Numbered from the stretch's first letter, positions 43,024-52,067 are shown. The stretch: 64,000 nucleotides of DNA from Mucilaginibacter mali (GCF_013283875.1 NZ_CP054139.1:5980098-6044097), one strand, 5' to 3'. Program-made: numbers and translations. The notes: generated by a model from the sequence alone, not told the origin.

Positions 43024-44378
43024 AGTTGGGTTGCCGGCTTATCCGCCCAAAGTCGGGCATCAAAGCATAAACAGATATTTCTTAAAAAACGCTTGCCGGT
43101 TTCGGTGACCTGCAGGCCACGGTCTGACACGATCACCAGCCCATCGGCTTCCAGCGGCTCCAGCCGCTTTAACGCTTCAGGCAATCCGCCGGCGATTAAT
43201 TCAGCCTCCCAGCCCGTGTGCTGTTTGCACATGATGTTCAGGATATGCCGGCGGATCTGAAGGTCTTCCTCGCTCAAAGTATGTCCTTTGAAGACTGGTA
43301 ATTTTCCTTCATTGGTCAGCGTTAAATATTCCTCCAAAGTTTTGACATTCTGAGCAAAGGCGTACCAGCTGTCGCTGATGGACGAAACACCTAAGCCGAC
43401 TAATAATTGGGTATGCTGTTCGGTATAACCCATAAAATTGCGGTGCAAACGTCCATCCCTTTCGGCGGTGAAAAGTTCATCGGCGGGTAGTGCAAAATGG
43501 TCCATGCCGACCTCCTGGTAACCATAGCTGAGTAAAAGGCTGCGCCCAATCTCCTGTAGCTTGCCCTTTTGTTCCGGATTGGGCAGGTCAGCTTCTGAAA
43601 ACCGACGCTGTCCCGGCTTGATCCAGGGCACATGGGCATAACTGTAAAAGGCAATGCGGTCCGGTTTTAATCCGGCCACAATCTTCATTGTATTGATCAG
43701 ACCTTCCAAATTCTGGTGCGGCAAGCCGTAGATCAGGTCGTAATTGATGGAGGTATAGCCAATGCTGCGTGCCTGCGTGGTCACCGTCCGTACCTGCTCC
43801 ACACTTTGGTGCCGATTGATAATGAACTGTACCCGCGGGTCGAAGTCCTGAATGCCGAGGCTCAGCCTGCGGAAGCCCAGATCAAACAACACTTGCAGGT
43901 GGTCCGCGGTCGTATTGGCCGGATGGGCCTCAAAGCTGAATTCTGCCTTGCGGTGGATAATCGCATCTTTCAGGATGCCGCTGATCATCAGTCGTAGGTT
44001 CTCCGGGCTGAAAAAGGTTGGTGTACCACCTCCCAGATGCAATTCCCGGATGATCGGCGTACCGCCGAAGATTTGAAGATACAGCCCCCATTCTTTCAGA
44101 ACCGCGGCGATATAAGGCTCTTCTACACCGTGATTTTTAGTGATACGGGTGTTACAGCCACAATAGGTACACAGGCTCTCACAGAAAGGCAGGTGGATAT
44201 ACAGGCTGATGCCCGATCCCTCATTGCTTTCCGAAAAGGAAAGACGCACGGAATCTTCCCATCCCTGGTGAGCAAATGTGCCCAGGTCCCAATAGGGCAT
44301 GGTCGGGTAACTGGTGTAGCGGGGCACGGGTACATTATATTTATCAGCCAGTGCTTTATAGTTTTGTTCCATGATCAA
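43005..44378 (-). CDS. hemN: Oxygen-independent coproporphyrinogen III oxidase/dehydrogenase
   Basis: 457 residues. A radical SAM motif is present as C66-x3-C70-x2-C73-x-C75 in FCESLCTYCGC, followed by the SAM-binding GGGTPTFF and the HemN-specific ENLRLMISGIL and NRHQSVEQVRTV segments. It converts coproporphyrinogen III to protoporphyrinogen IX without oxygen. ATG 44372 is an alternative start. It overlaps ldhA by 4 bp and shares its promoter, so heme synthesis is coupled to the oxygen-responsive circuit. Confidence 0.95.
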   Translation of the reverse strand: MIMEQNYKALADKYNVPVPRYTSYPTMPYWDLGTFAHQGWEDSVRLSFSESNEGSGISLYIHLPFCESLCTYCGCNTRITKNHGVEEPYIAAVLKEWGLYLQIFGGTPIIRELHLGGGTPTFFSPENLRLMISGILKDAIIHRKAEFSFEAHPANTTADHLQVLFDLGFRRLSLGIQDFDPRVQFIINRHQSVEQVRTVTTQARSIGYTSINYDLIYGLPHQNLEGLINTMKIVAGLKPDRIAFYSYAHVPWIKPGQRRFSEADLPNPEQKGKLQEIGRSLLLSYGYQEVGMDHFALPADELFTAERDGRLHRNFMGYTEQHTQLLVGLGVSSISDSWYAFAQNVKTLEEYLTLTNEGKLPVFKGHTLSEEDLQIRRHILNIMCKQHTGWEAELIAGGLPEALKRLEPLEADGLVIVSDRGLQVTETGKRFLRNICLCFDARLWADKPATQLFSMAI

Positions 44379-45415
44379 TTTTTTAGTTCGGCTACAGTAT
44401 TGGACTCATCAGGTGTGGTTTTACAAGTCTGGCCGCAGGCGCAAGCTTTACCCACACATTTATTTTGCTGCCAGAGGTCAAGACTGCGGATCGTCTGGTC
44501 AGCGATTTGCTGTAATGCCTCCTTCGTCAGGTAAGCCTGGTGCGGGGTAACCAGCACGTTGGGGTGTTCCAGCAATTTCAACAATAGTGGATCTTTGACC
44601 GGATCGTTCCCATGATTTTCAAAGAAAAGGCCTTTTTCAAATTCATATACATCCAGGCCAAGATAACCGACCTTTCTTTCTTCCAGCGCCGCCAGTACGT
44701 CTTCGGTATGCAGCAATTGGCCGCGGGAAGTATTGATCAGCATGACGCCAGGCTTCATCTGCCGGAGCGACTCGCTGTTGACCATATACCGGGTTTCTTC
44801 CGTCAGCGGGACGTGGATAGAAATGATTTCCGATTGGCGGTATAGCTGTTCCAGGGAAACCGGCTTGACATAACGGAAATTACGCGGAAACTTTTCATCA
44901 TAAGCGACCAACTGGCAGCCCAGGCCGTGATAGATGGACGCCGCTGCCTGACCCGTACTGCCCATGCCAATGATACCGACGGTCTTGCCGGCAAAATTAA
45001 AACCGACGAGGTCGTCATTGCGGAAATCGAAATCATGGGCGTGGTGGTCAGCCTTGACGATCTGGCGGTTCAAGGCAAAGGCCAGGGCCACCGAATGTTC
45101 GGCGATCGCCTGTGGCGAATAGGACGGCACGCTGGCCAGCTTGATGCCATAAATCGCAGCCGCCGCCTTGTCAATATGATCGGTACCGGCTGAACGGGTA
45201 ACGATATAACGTACACCCAGACCGGCGAGCTTCTCCACCACTGGTGCAGAAACGTCATCATTGGTAAACACGATCACGGCATCCTTTCCACTGGCATACA
45301 ATGCAGTTTCAATGGAAAGGGCGTTGGATATCAGCGTAATATCATGTTTCTTCTGGTTAGCCTTGGCCAGGTATTCTTTTTCAAATGGCTTAATACTGAA
45401 TGCGACTGCTTTCAT
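44375..45415 (-). CDS. D-2-hydroxyacid (lactate) dehydrogenase with a Cys-rich tail
   Basis: 346 residues of the LdhA type. The NAD-binding loop is VGIIGMGSTGQAAA; catalytic Arg, Glu and His lie in INTSRGQLLHTED, DVYEFEKGLF and LVTPHQAYLT. It probably reduces pyruvate to D-lactate under oxygen limitation. After the normal end of the family a 25-residue tail carries five Cys (CVGKACACGQTC), which could bind a metal or act as a redox switch. It is the first gene of the ldh-hemN operon. Confidence 0.9.
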   Translation of the reverse strand: MKAVAFSIKPFEKEYLAKANQKKHDITLISNALSIETALYASGKDAVIVFTNDDVSAPVVEKLAGLGVRYIVTRSAGTDHIDKAAAAIYGIKLASVPSYSPQAIAEHSVALAFALNRQIVKADHHAHDFDFRNDDLVGFNFAGKTVGIIGMGSTGQAAASIYHGLGCQLVAYDEKFPRNFRYVKPVSLEQLYRQSEIISIHVPLTEETRYMVNSESLRQMKPGVMLINTSRGQLLHTEDVLAALEERKVGYLGLDVYEFEKGLFFENHGNDPVKDPLLLKLLEHPNVLVTPHQAYLTKEALQQIADQTIRSLDLWQQNKCVGKACACGQTCKTTPDESNTVAELKN

Positions 45416-45432
45416 CGATTTGTTTATTTCAA

Positions 45433-45497
45433 CAAAACTACCGGAAAGCCGTGCGCCTGGGAATGAGCGGGGTCAACTCAAAATATGATGTGTATCA
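45433..45497 (-). promoter_or_regulatory. CRP/FNR-type operator and promoter of the ldh-hemN operon
   Basis: TGA-N6-TCA at 45486-45497; the TCA half (45495-45497) is the stop codon of the upstream regulator gene. A perfect minus-strand -7 element TAGTTTTG (45440-45433) lies 51.5 bp from the centre. Confidence 0.68.
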
Positions 45498-46547
45498 ATT
45501 TTTCATTTTTGCCAGTTTTTCCGGTTCCAGGATGGTGATCAGGCTGCCTTTCTTCTCGATCAAACCTTCATCCTTGAAGTCGGACAATGTGCGGCTAACT
45601 GTTTCGGTCGCCATACCCGCCATCGCCGCGAGGTCCTCACGGGTGATTTTAAAGCCGTCCCTTTCTCCGGATGGCTGACGATAAAGCCGCAGCATCGCTT
45701 CGGCCATCCGCTTGCGCACGGAATGATAGGCCAGCTGCATCAGTTGTTCCTCCTTTTCACGGATATTGTCCGCCAGCAGCTTAATGAATTCGCGCCCCAC
45801 TTCGGGTGAAGCATGCAGCAATTGCTCCAGTTGGTCGCGCGGGATCATGCATAGGGCGCAGTCTTCCAGCGCGGTAGCGGTATCTGTATATGGCTCGTTG
45901 GTCAACATGGCATGAATACCGAGGTATTCATCATTGCTGTAAATGCCCGTCATCAGTTCGCGTCCGTCTTCTGCCAGCCGGATCGTTTTTACCTTGCCGC
46001 TCAGTACCAGGTACAAACCCGCGCCTTTATCGCCATCATAATAAATCACCTGGTTTTTTTTGAAAAACCGGCCTTTGCGTTCCTGGATGATCTTTTTCAG
46101 CTCCGCTAATCCGTCATTCCTGGAGATCAGATTGCCCAGCGAATCCAAAGAACGGCTGTAGAAATGCTGATGTACTTCTTTTTTCTTCAAACGGCTTTCG
46201 ATCGCGTTCAGCAGGTCAAGGTCATCAAAGGGTTTGGTCAGGTAATCGTCCGCGCCCATCTCCATACCCTTACGCAGGTCGACGCGTTCGGCTTTGGCGG
46301 TCAGAAAAATAAAAGGGATCGCTGCTGTTTCCGGGTTCTTATGCAGGATGTGCAGCACGCCATAGCCGTCCAGCTCCGGCATCATGATGTCGCACAAGAT
46401 GATATCCGGCAAATGAGTGTTCGCCAGGTCAACACCGGCTTTGCCGTTAGCGGCCTCGTACACTTCGTATCCGGCCAGGCCAAGAATCTCCACGACATTC
46501 TCGCGGATATCGTTATTATCTTCAATGATCAGTACTTTCTTTTTCAT
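45495..46547 (-). CDS. Receiver-CRP/FNR fusion response regulator (FixJ+FixK-like)
   Basis: 350 residues. Residues 1-122 are a CheY-like receiver with D10, phospho-acceptor D53, T83 and K105. Residues 150-270 are a cNMP-binding-like beta barrel that lacks the GE..L..RS cAMP motif. Residues 280-345 are an HTH_Crp domain; the recognition helix has E315, S318 and R319 (TETVSR), the same residues by which FNR reads TTGA/TCAA. There is no N-terminal Cys cluster, so it should not sense oxygen through Fe-S but through phosphorylation. It overlaps the kinase gene by 4 bp. It is the best candidate for the protein that binds the TGA-N6-TCA sites. Confidence 0.93.
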   Translation of the reverse strand: MKKKVLIIEDNNDIRENVVEILGLAGYEVYEAANGKAGVDLANTHLPDIILCDIMMPELDGYGVLHILHKNPETAAIPFIFLTAKAERVDLRKGMEMGADDYLTKPFDDLDLLNAIESRLKKKEVHQHFYSRSLDSLGNLISRNDGLAELKKIIQERKGRFFKKNQVIYYDGDKGAGLYLVLSGKVKTIRLAEDGRELMTGIYSNDEYLGIHAMLTNEPYTDTATALEDCALCMIPRDQLEQLLHASPEVGREFIKLLADNIREKEEQLMQLAYHSVRKRMAEAMLRLYRQPSGERDGFKITREDLAAMAGMATETVSRTLSDFKDEGLIEKKGSLITILEPEKLAKMKN

Positions 46548-47731
46548 AACAATGGAATGGTGATCTTAAATAAAGTGCCCTGGTTGACGTCGCTCTTAAA
46601 AGCGATCTCGCCATTCATCAGGCGGGTATAGCGGGACACAATATTCAGGCCCAGTCCCGTTCCCGGGATATTGCCGGTATTGTGTGCCCGGAAAAATGCT
46701 TCAAACAAATGTTTCTGGTCGGCTTCCGGAATGCCGATCCCATTATCCCGGATGGTGATGACACAGGCTTTGTCGGTGACCTCGGTATTAAATTCTATAA
46801 AGGTATTCTCTCCGGAATACTTGATGGCGTTACCGATCAGGTTGATCACGCAGTTCTTGATCAGGTTGGGGTCCAGGTTCACCATGCTAAGCGTCCCGGT
46901 GTGCTGGTAAATGATGTTCTGGTTTTGCTTGGCGACCAGCTGTAGCTCCTCGGTCATTTCCTCGGACATTTTGACCAGGTCAAAATCCTGGTTAGTGGCC
47001 TCCACCTTCCCCGCTTCCAGTTTCTCAAGAGAGAGAAAGTCATTGAGGATATTGGTCAGGTTGCCGACCGAATTCTTGATCTTAGCGACATGCTTGCTGA
47101 TATTGGCATTGTCGAATGGCTGTGCGTATTTCTCAATGAGTGATGAGGAAAGCTGGATGGCGCTGAGCGGCGTCCGGAACTCATGCGAGGCCATGGATAC
47201 AAAGCGGCTTTTTAATTGTCCAAGTTCTTTTTCTTTTTCCAGTGAAGAACTTACTTCTTCTTTGGCTAACTGCAATTCCGAGATCGCATTCTTTAAGTTC
47301 TCGGTCCGGTTCTCCACCAGCTCTTCCAGGTGCGCAGCATATTCTTTTAATTGCTCTTCGGCTTCCTTTTCGCGCGACAGATCATGGATAAAACCGGTAT
47401 ATATCTTTCGTCCCGGAAAAGGGACTTCGCTAACGCCGAGGCGAAAAGGAAATACGGAGCCATCTTTGCGCAGGCCCTTTACCTCCCGCCCGATACCGAT
47501 GATATGTGGTTCCCGTGTGCGCTGAAACCGCTCCAAATAGCCATCGTGCTGTTCACGGTCAGGCGACGGCATCAATACGGAAACATTTTTACCGATAACA
47601 TCCTCCGGGTTATATTGGAATAGTTTACAGGCTGCCGGATTGATCGATTCGATATGCCCGCGCCCGTCGATGGTAATGATCCCATCGATCGCATTTTCGA
47701 TGATTGCTTTTAAGAGTGCGGCGCTTTCCAT
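46544..47731 (-). CDS. FixL-like PAS sensor histidine kinase
   Basis: 395 residues, soluble. The PAS domain (1-120) matches the heme-PAS of rhizobial FixL: MPSPDREQHDGYLERF followed by EPHIIGIGREVKG. H62 corresponds to the proximal heme ligand, and H76 and R82 to the distal residues contacting O2 in FixL. A coiled coil leads to a HisKA domain (H183 in SHEFRTPLS) and HATPase domain (N301, DNGIGIP, GTGLGL). It probably autophosphorylates when oxygen is low and passes the phosphate to the receiver-CRP protein encoded directly downstream. Heme binding is predicted, not shown. Confidence 0.88.
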   Translation of the reverse strand: MESAALLKAIIENAIDGIITIDGRGHIESINPAACKLFQYNPEDVIGKNVSVLMPSPDREQHDGYLERFQRTREPHIIGIGREVKGLRKDGSVFPFRLGVSEVPFPGRKIYTGFIHDLSREKEAEEQLKEYAAHLEELVENRTENLKNAISELQLAKEEVSSSLEKEKELGQLKSRFVSMASHEFRTPLSAIQLSSSLIEKYAQPFDNANISKHVAKIKNSVGNLTNILNDFLSLEKLEAGKVEATNQDFDLVKMSEEMTEELQLVAKQNQNIIYQHTGTLSMVNLDPNLIKNCVINLIGNAIKYSGENTFIEFNTEVTDKACVITIRDNGIGIPEADQKHLFEAFFRAHNTGNIPGTGLGLNIVSRYTRLMNGEIAFKSDVNQGTLFKITIPLL

Positions 47732-47764
47732 GTAGTGATACGAGCTTAATAATGATATTTACCA

Positions 47765-47829
47765 CAAATATTGGGAATAAGGATCACAAAAAATATAATA
47801 TAATTCAGTTAAAAATGTGACTTGCATCA
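47765..47829 (-). promoter_or_regulatory. CRP/FNR-type operator and promoter of the kinase-regulator operon
   Basis: AAATGTGACTTGCATCATTT, core TGA-N6-TCA at 47818-47829. The minus-strand -7-like element AATATTTG (47772-47765) lies 51.5 bp away. This implies that the two-component system controls its own synthesis. Confidence 0.58.
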
Positions 47830-47888
47830 TTTTTTGAAAGCTTGCCCGGGTTCCCGTCTTTAAAGCTGACCAGCAGCAGGTTTATTAC

Positions 47889-47931
47889 TGACCGTCATCA
47901 TGTTACATCGCCGATTAAACACCAAGCTTTG
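47889..47931 (+). promoter_or_regulatory. CRP/FNR-type operator and promoter of USP F
   Basis: TGA-N6-TCA at 47889-47900, with -7-like AAGCTTTG starting at 47924, 29.5 bp from the centre and 34 bp before the ORF. Confidence 0.55.
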
Positions 47932-47957
47932 TTTTAATTATTCCAGAACCAGCAAGC

Positions 47958-48785
47958 ATGAAAACAATCTTTCTTATCGCAGACCATACGGCAGCCACGG
48001 AGAACGCGGCCCGCCAGGCGCTGAACATCGCCCGGCACCTGCATTTAAATATCATCGTCGGGCAAACCCAACCCGTCGGCATAAAGACCAGGGAACTGGC
48101 TGTTGTGGATGAAGTTGAAGCTGCGCCCCGGCCAGTGAACGGGATGCCCGAAGTACTGTTCATCGCCTTACAACAGGATATAGGAGCGGACCAGGTCAAG
48201 GTCGAGGTGATGGATATTGCTGATTATGATGAGCGCAGGCTGGCAGCAATGATCAACCAGGGGGAGATTTGGCTGGTCGTTAAAGGGATGGCCAATAGCT
48301 TTACCGCCGATCCTTCTCCGGGCAAATTCACGGTAGAGCATATTCTTAACCGTACGCGCGTGCCGGTAATGTTCATCCCGGAACAGGCTGTAGTCTGTGA
48401 TTTCGAGCGGTTGGTCTACATGGCCGATCTGCGGTACTGCCGCTGTCATATCCTCCGCTTTCTCACTGACCTTGCAAAGCCCTACCAGGCGGGCGTTTCG
48501 GTGGCCCATATCTCCGCCGAAGGCCTGATGAACATGGCCGATGAATACGCCGAACAGGTATTTAAGGAGGAGGTTTGCCGGCAGGTACATTATGATAAAT
48601 TATACCTGAACAATATCCATGAAAAAGACTTGGCCCGGGCGCTGGACGTACTGATCAATGGTATGCACAATGACCTGTTGGCACTCATCAATCATCGCTA
48701 TCATTTTGAACAGATCCTGGGCGGGCATATCGGTGAATTACTGCCGCCTGCGATTACCATTCCCATCATCATATTCCCTTACTAA
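47958..48785 (+). CDS. Universal stress protein (USP F), divergent
   Basis: 275 residues with a two-domain USP layout: KTIFLIADHTAATENAARQA at the start and FERLVYMADLRYCRCHIL opening domain 2. The nucleotide loop of domain 1 is altered (VVKGMANSFTADPSPGKF) but the HNDLLALINHRYHFEQIL segment near the C-terminus matches the other USPs. It shares one base with the next gene (TAATG). Confidence 0.85.
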   Translation: MKTIFLIADHTAATENAARQALNIARHLHLNIIVGQTQPVGIKTRELAVVDEVEAAPRPVNGMPEVLFIALQQDIGADQVKVEVMDIADYDERRLAAMINQGEIWLVVKGMANSFTADPSPGKFTVEHILNRTRVPVMFIPEQAVVCDFERLVYMADLRYCRCHILRFLTDLAKPYQAGVSVAHISAEGLMNMADEYAEQVFKEEVCRQVHYDKLYLNNIHEKDLARALDVLINGMHNDLLALINHRYHFEQILGGHIGELLPPAITIPIIIFPY

Positions 48786-49516
48786 TGGACCAGACTGCAA
48801 TCAACACCGAGATCAAATTCCTGGCCGGGCCACAGTCGCGCCTGAAGGAATTAAAATTTACTTTCGAAACGATGCTGGACCTGATCCGCGGTTTCCGGGG
48901 ACTCCATTTTTTAGGGCCCTGCATCACCGTTTTCGGTTCGGCGCGCTATAAAGAAGATCATCCTTATTATGAACTGACCCGTAAAGCGGCCGGCGAATTC
49001 GCCAGGCTGGGTTTCACCATCCTCACCGGTGGCGGCCCGGGCCTGATGGAGGCGGCCAACCGAGGGGCCAAAGATGTCGGCGGCAGGTCTGTAGGCTGCA
49101 ATATCCAACTGCCAGTGGAACAGGCACCCAATCCATACTTGGACAAATGGGTTTATATGAAGCATTTCTTTCTCCGCAAGGTGCTGCTGGTCAAATATTC
49201 CTTTGCCTTTATCGTCATGCCCGGCGGCTACGGAACCCTGGATGAGTATTTTGAGGCGCTCACGCTCATTCAGACGCGGAAGATCAAAAACTTTCCGGTC
49301 ATCATTTTTGGCAAAGCCTATCACGAAGAGTTACTGCAGCATATCCGGGTCATGCAAAAGGATGCTACCATCAGCGATGCGGACACCCGCTTGTTCCTGG
49401 TGACCGACGATATCGCGGAGGCCGTCGCCTATATCCGCGAGAAAAGTGTGAAGGAATTCGGCCTCCAACCGGAAGAACGACGTAAACCGCTGCGCTGGCT
49501 GTTCGAAACGGACTGA
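48785..49516 (+). CDS. LOG-family (lysine decarboxylase-like) phosphoribohydrolase
   Basis: 243 residues. The family motifs GGGPGLMEAANRGA (residues about 80-93) and MPGGYGTLDEYFE (about 145-157) are intact. LOG proteins cleave nucleoside 5'-monophosphates, releasing the base; plant homologues activate cytokinins. In bacteria they are often named TIGR00730. The gene is translationally coupled to USP F, an unusual partner for a purine salvage-type enzyme. Confidence 0.9.
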   Translation: MDQTAINTEIKFLAGPQSRLKELKFTFETMLDLIRGFRGLHFLGPCITVFGSARYKEDHPYYELTRKAAGEFARLGFTILTGGGPGLMEAANRGAKDVGGRSVGCNIQLPVEQAPNPYLDKWVYMKHFFLRKVLLVKYSFAFIVMPGGYGTLDEYFEALTLIQTRKIKNFPVIIFGKAYHEELLQHIRVMQKDATISDADTRLFLVTDDIAEAVAYIREKSVKEFGLQPEERRKPLRWLFETD

Positions 49517-49525
49517 CGGCGGAAA

Positions 49526-49590
49526 TGACCAAAATCATATTCCAGGCTGTTTCGCATCAGTAATTGTGAACGGTCCGCATGCTAATTTTG
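49526..49590 (+). promoter_or_regulatory. CRP/FNR-type operator and promoter of the CoA-transferase gene
   Basis: GAAATGACCAAAATCATATT, core 49526-49537, with a perfect -7 element TAATTTTG at 49583-49590, 51.5 bp from the centre. Transcription would begin near 49596, excluding the ATG at 49579. Confidence 0.68.
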
Positions 49591-49611
49591 ACCTGCACTA
49601 ATATCCATCAA

Positions 49612-50895
49612 ATGAACGAAATACAATATATCCCCGCAGCTGAGGCCCTAAAATGTGTAACACCCGGTAACCGGGTATTTATTCACGGCAGTGCTGCCAC
49701 ACCGGTTTGTCTGGTGGAGGCGCTGCAGGCCCGTCACCACGAACTCTATAACGTAGAGCTGGTCAGCATTACGACACTGGGAGATGTCAATTTCGACCGC
49801 CCCGAACACCGCAAATCCTTTTTCTTTAACTCCCTGTTTGTTTCGGCCGCTACCCGTAAGGTGGTGAACAGCGATGACGGTGATTATGTACCCGTCTTTT
49901 TAAGCCAGATCCCGCAGCTGTTCCGCGAAAATATCCTGCCGATCGATGTGGCGCTGATCCAGGTATCACCGCCGGACGCCCACGGTTATTGTTCGTTGGG
50001 GACTTCGGTGGATATTGCCCGGGCTGCCGTGGACATGGCGACCTATGTCGTGGCGCAGGTGAACCCTTTAATGCCCCGTACCCACGGTGAAAGCTTTCTG
50101 CATATCAGCAAGATCAACGCGATGGTTTGGCAGTCGGCAGAACTCCCCGAGATCAACTATGAAGCGGAAACCAACGCCGTCACCGAAAAGATCGGTTACC
50201 ACGTGGCCTCGCTGGTAGAAAATGGCGCTACCTTGCAGCTGGGGATCGGCAGTATCCCTGACCAGGTATTAAAGAACCTGACTACGCACCAGCATTTGGG
50301 CATCCATACCGAAATGTTCTCGGATGGTATCATACCGCTCATCCAGCGCGGCATTATAGACAACAGTTGTAAAAAAGTCAATGTCGGACGCTCGGTAACT
50401 GCCTTTATAACCGGTACACGTAAATTGTACGACTATGTCAACGACAACCCCGGCATCCGCGTCATGGACATCAGCTATGTCAACGACACCAGCGTGATCC
50501 GCCAGAACCCGAAAGTTACGGCCATCAATAGCGCCATTGAAATCGACCTCACCGGGCAGGTGTGTTCCGACTCTATTGGTACCTTCCAGTTTTCCGGGAT
50601 TGGCGGCCAGATGGATTTCATCCGCGGCGCCTCCCTCTCTACCGGCGGAAAGCCGATCATAGCCCTGCCATCACAGACGAACAAAGGTATCAGTAGGATC
50701 GTCCCTTTCCTGAAGGAAGGGGCCGGTGTGGTAACAACCCGCGGCCATGTGCATTGGGTAGTAACCGAATACGGCATCATCAATCTCTTTGGAAAGAACC
50801 TGAAGCAACGGGCGCAGGCGCTGATCGGGCTGGCGCATCCCGACCATCGCGAAAACCTGGAACGTGCCTATTTTAACCGTTTTGAACATGCCTGA
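49612..50895 (+). CDS. Acetyl-CoA hydrolase / CoA-transferase
   Basis: 427 residues from ATG 49612. It has the two-domain fold of the acetyl-CoA hydrolase/4-hydroxybutyrate CoA-transferase family: GNRVFIHGSAATP near the start, ISPPDAHGYCSLG-like text as QVSPPDAHGYCSLGTSVDIA, the GIGSIPD loop, the catalytic Glu region THEMFSDG seen as HTEMFSDGIIPL, and IGGQMDFIRGA near the end. It probably turns acetyl-CoA into acetate or exchanges CoA with another acid during fermentation, which fits its low-oxygen promoter. Confidence 0.88.
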   Translation: MNEIQYIPAAEALKCVTPGNRVFIHGSAATPVCLVEALQARHHELYNVELVSITTLGDVNFDRPEHRKSFFFNSLFVSAATRKVVNSDDGDYVPVFLSQIPQLFRENILPIDVALIQVSPPDAHGYCSLGTSVDIARAAVDMATYVVAQVNPLMPRTHGESFLHISKINAMVWQSAELPEINYEAETNAVTEKIGYHVASLVENGATLQLGIGSIPDQVLKNLTTHQHLGIHTEMFSDGIIPLIQRGIIDNSCKKVNVGRSVTAFITGTRKLYDYVNDNPGIRVMDISYVNDTSVIRQNPKVTAINSAIEIDLTGQVCSDSIGTFQFSGIGGQMDFIRGASLSTGGKPIIALPSQTNKGISRIVPFLKEGAGVVTTRGHVHWVVTEYGIINLFGKNLKQRAQALIGLAHPDHRENLERAYFNRFEHA

Positions 50896-50919
50896 ACAGC
50901 AACTTCAGGCTGAAAAAGC

Positions 50920-52023
50920 ATGAAAGAACTCAACCTACTCGTCGCGCTGATAAAAACCTTACCGGATCCTGTATTGTTGCTGGATGGCCATGGGCAGATC
51001 TTGGCAGCCAATACCCCCGGGGAGGTATTGCTCGGCTATCCGGAACTAGCACTTAAAGGCGTTAAATTGGATGAGCTGGTCATATCAAAAAACGGGCCGC
51101 AGCCTGATGTCAATGGCCGGACCGCCTGGCTGAACGGGCAGACAAATGACCTGCAACTTGCTAAAAAGGATGGGTCCCTGTTTTCAGTCAGCATGGCCAT
51201 TGCCCGGTTGCCCCTGGCCCCGCGTGAATATTATAGCTGTGTTTTGCACGACAACTCCAAACTGGAAAGCTTGGTAGCCGCGCGTACAAAAGGACTGGAG
51301 GCTATCGTCAGCGAATTGCAGGAAACCAGCCGGCAAAAAAGCCGCCTCGTTTCCGTGGCCTCCCATGAGTTCCGTACGCCTTTAAGCAATATCCAGCTAT
51401 CGTCCTCGCTGGTAGCCCATTACTTCGACAGGCTGGATAAAAACAAAATCCTCCACCACCTGCAGAAAATCGATCAGGCGGTCGCCGAAATGACGGGCAC
51501 ACTCAATGATCTGCTGTCCCTGGAAAAAATCGAATCCGGGAAAACGGAAGTACAGCGGGTAAACCTGAACCTGGCAGATTATTGCAAAGTGATTGCCGAG
51601 GGATTTAAAGACCAGCTGCAGCCGGGTCAGCAGCTACAGTCTCATTTCAGGGGGCGGTTCAAAAAAGTATATACCGATGAACACCTTCTTCGACACTGCC
51701 TGAGTAACCTCCTCAGTAATGCCATCAAATATTCGCCCGAAGGCGGCACGATCCGGTTGGAATCCGGTGCGGGACCCGGTCAATACTGGGTCACTGTAGA
51801 CGATCAAGGTATCGGGATACCGGAAGCCGACCTGGAACAATTGCTCCAGCCTTTTTTCCGTGCTGGTAATGTGGGTGGGATTCCCGGTACAGGGCTTGGT
51901 CTGAGCATTGTCCGGAAATGCGCAGCACTATTAAGCGGGAGCGTAAAGCTCGATAATAAGCCCGGCAAGGGCTGCCAGTTTACTCTTATCTTACCGGTTT
52001 CCAAAACTGATGCCACAACCTAA
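50920..52023 (+). CDS. PAS sensor histidine kinase, orphan
   Basis: 367 residues, soluble. A PAS domain (about 1-115) lacks the heme-ligand His and the GIGR segment of the FixL-like kinase, so it senses something else or nothing. HisKA (H149 in SHEFRTPLS) and HATPase motifs (NLLSNAIKYSPEG, DQGIGIPEAD, GTGLGLSIV) are intact and similar to the kinase at 46544-47731. No response regulator gene is adjacent; it may feed the same receiver-CRP protein. It lies 24 bp after the CoA-transferase gene and is probably co-transcribed. Confidence 0.9.
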   Translation: MKELNLLVALIKTLPDPVLLLDGHGQILAANTPGEVLLGYPELALKGVKLDELVISKNGPQPDVNGRTAWLNGQTNDLQLAKKDGSLFSVSMAIARLPLAPREYYSCVLHDNSKLESLVAARTKGLEAIVSELQETSRQKSRLVSVASHEFRTPLSNIQLSSSLVAHYFDRLDKNKILHHLQKIDQAVAEMTGTLNDLLSLEKIESGKTEVQRVNLNLADYCKVIAEGFKDQLQPGQQLQSHFRGRFKKVYTDEHLLRHCLSNLLSNAIKYSPEGGTIRLESGAGPGQYWVTVDDQGIGIPEADLEQLLQPFFRAGNVGGIPGTGLGLSIVRKCAALLSGSVKLDNKPGKGCQFTLILPVSKTDATT

Positions 52024-52067
52024 AACTTCCGCTGTAGGTGTCCCGATCAACGAGCCATGTTCCTAAA

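Noticed and set aside
45495..46547. Oxygen sensing by an FNR-type Fe-S cluster in the receiver-CRP protein
   Set aside because: The N-terminus is a receiver and the few Cys residues do not form an FNR-type cluster motif.
49579..49611. Upstream ATG of the CoA-transferase gene
   Set aside because: It lies before the predicted start of transcription; ATG 49612 fits both promoter and protein family.
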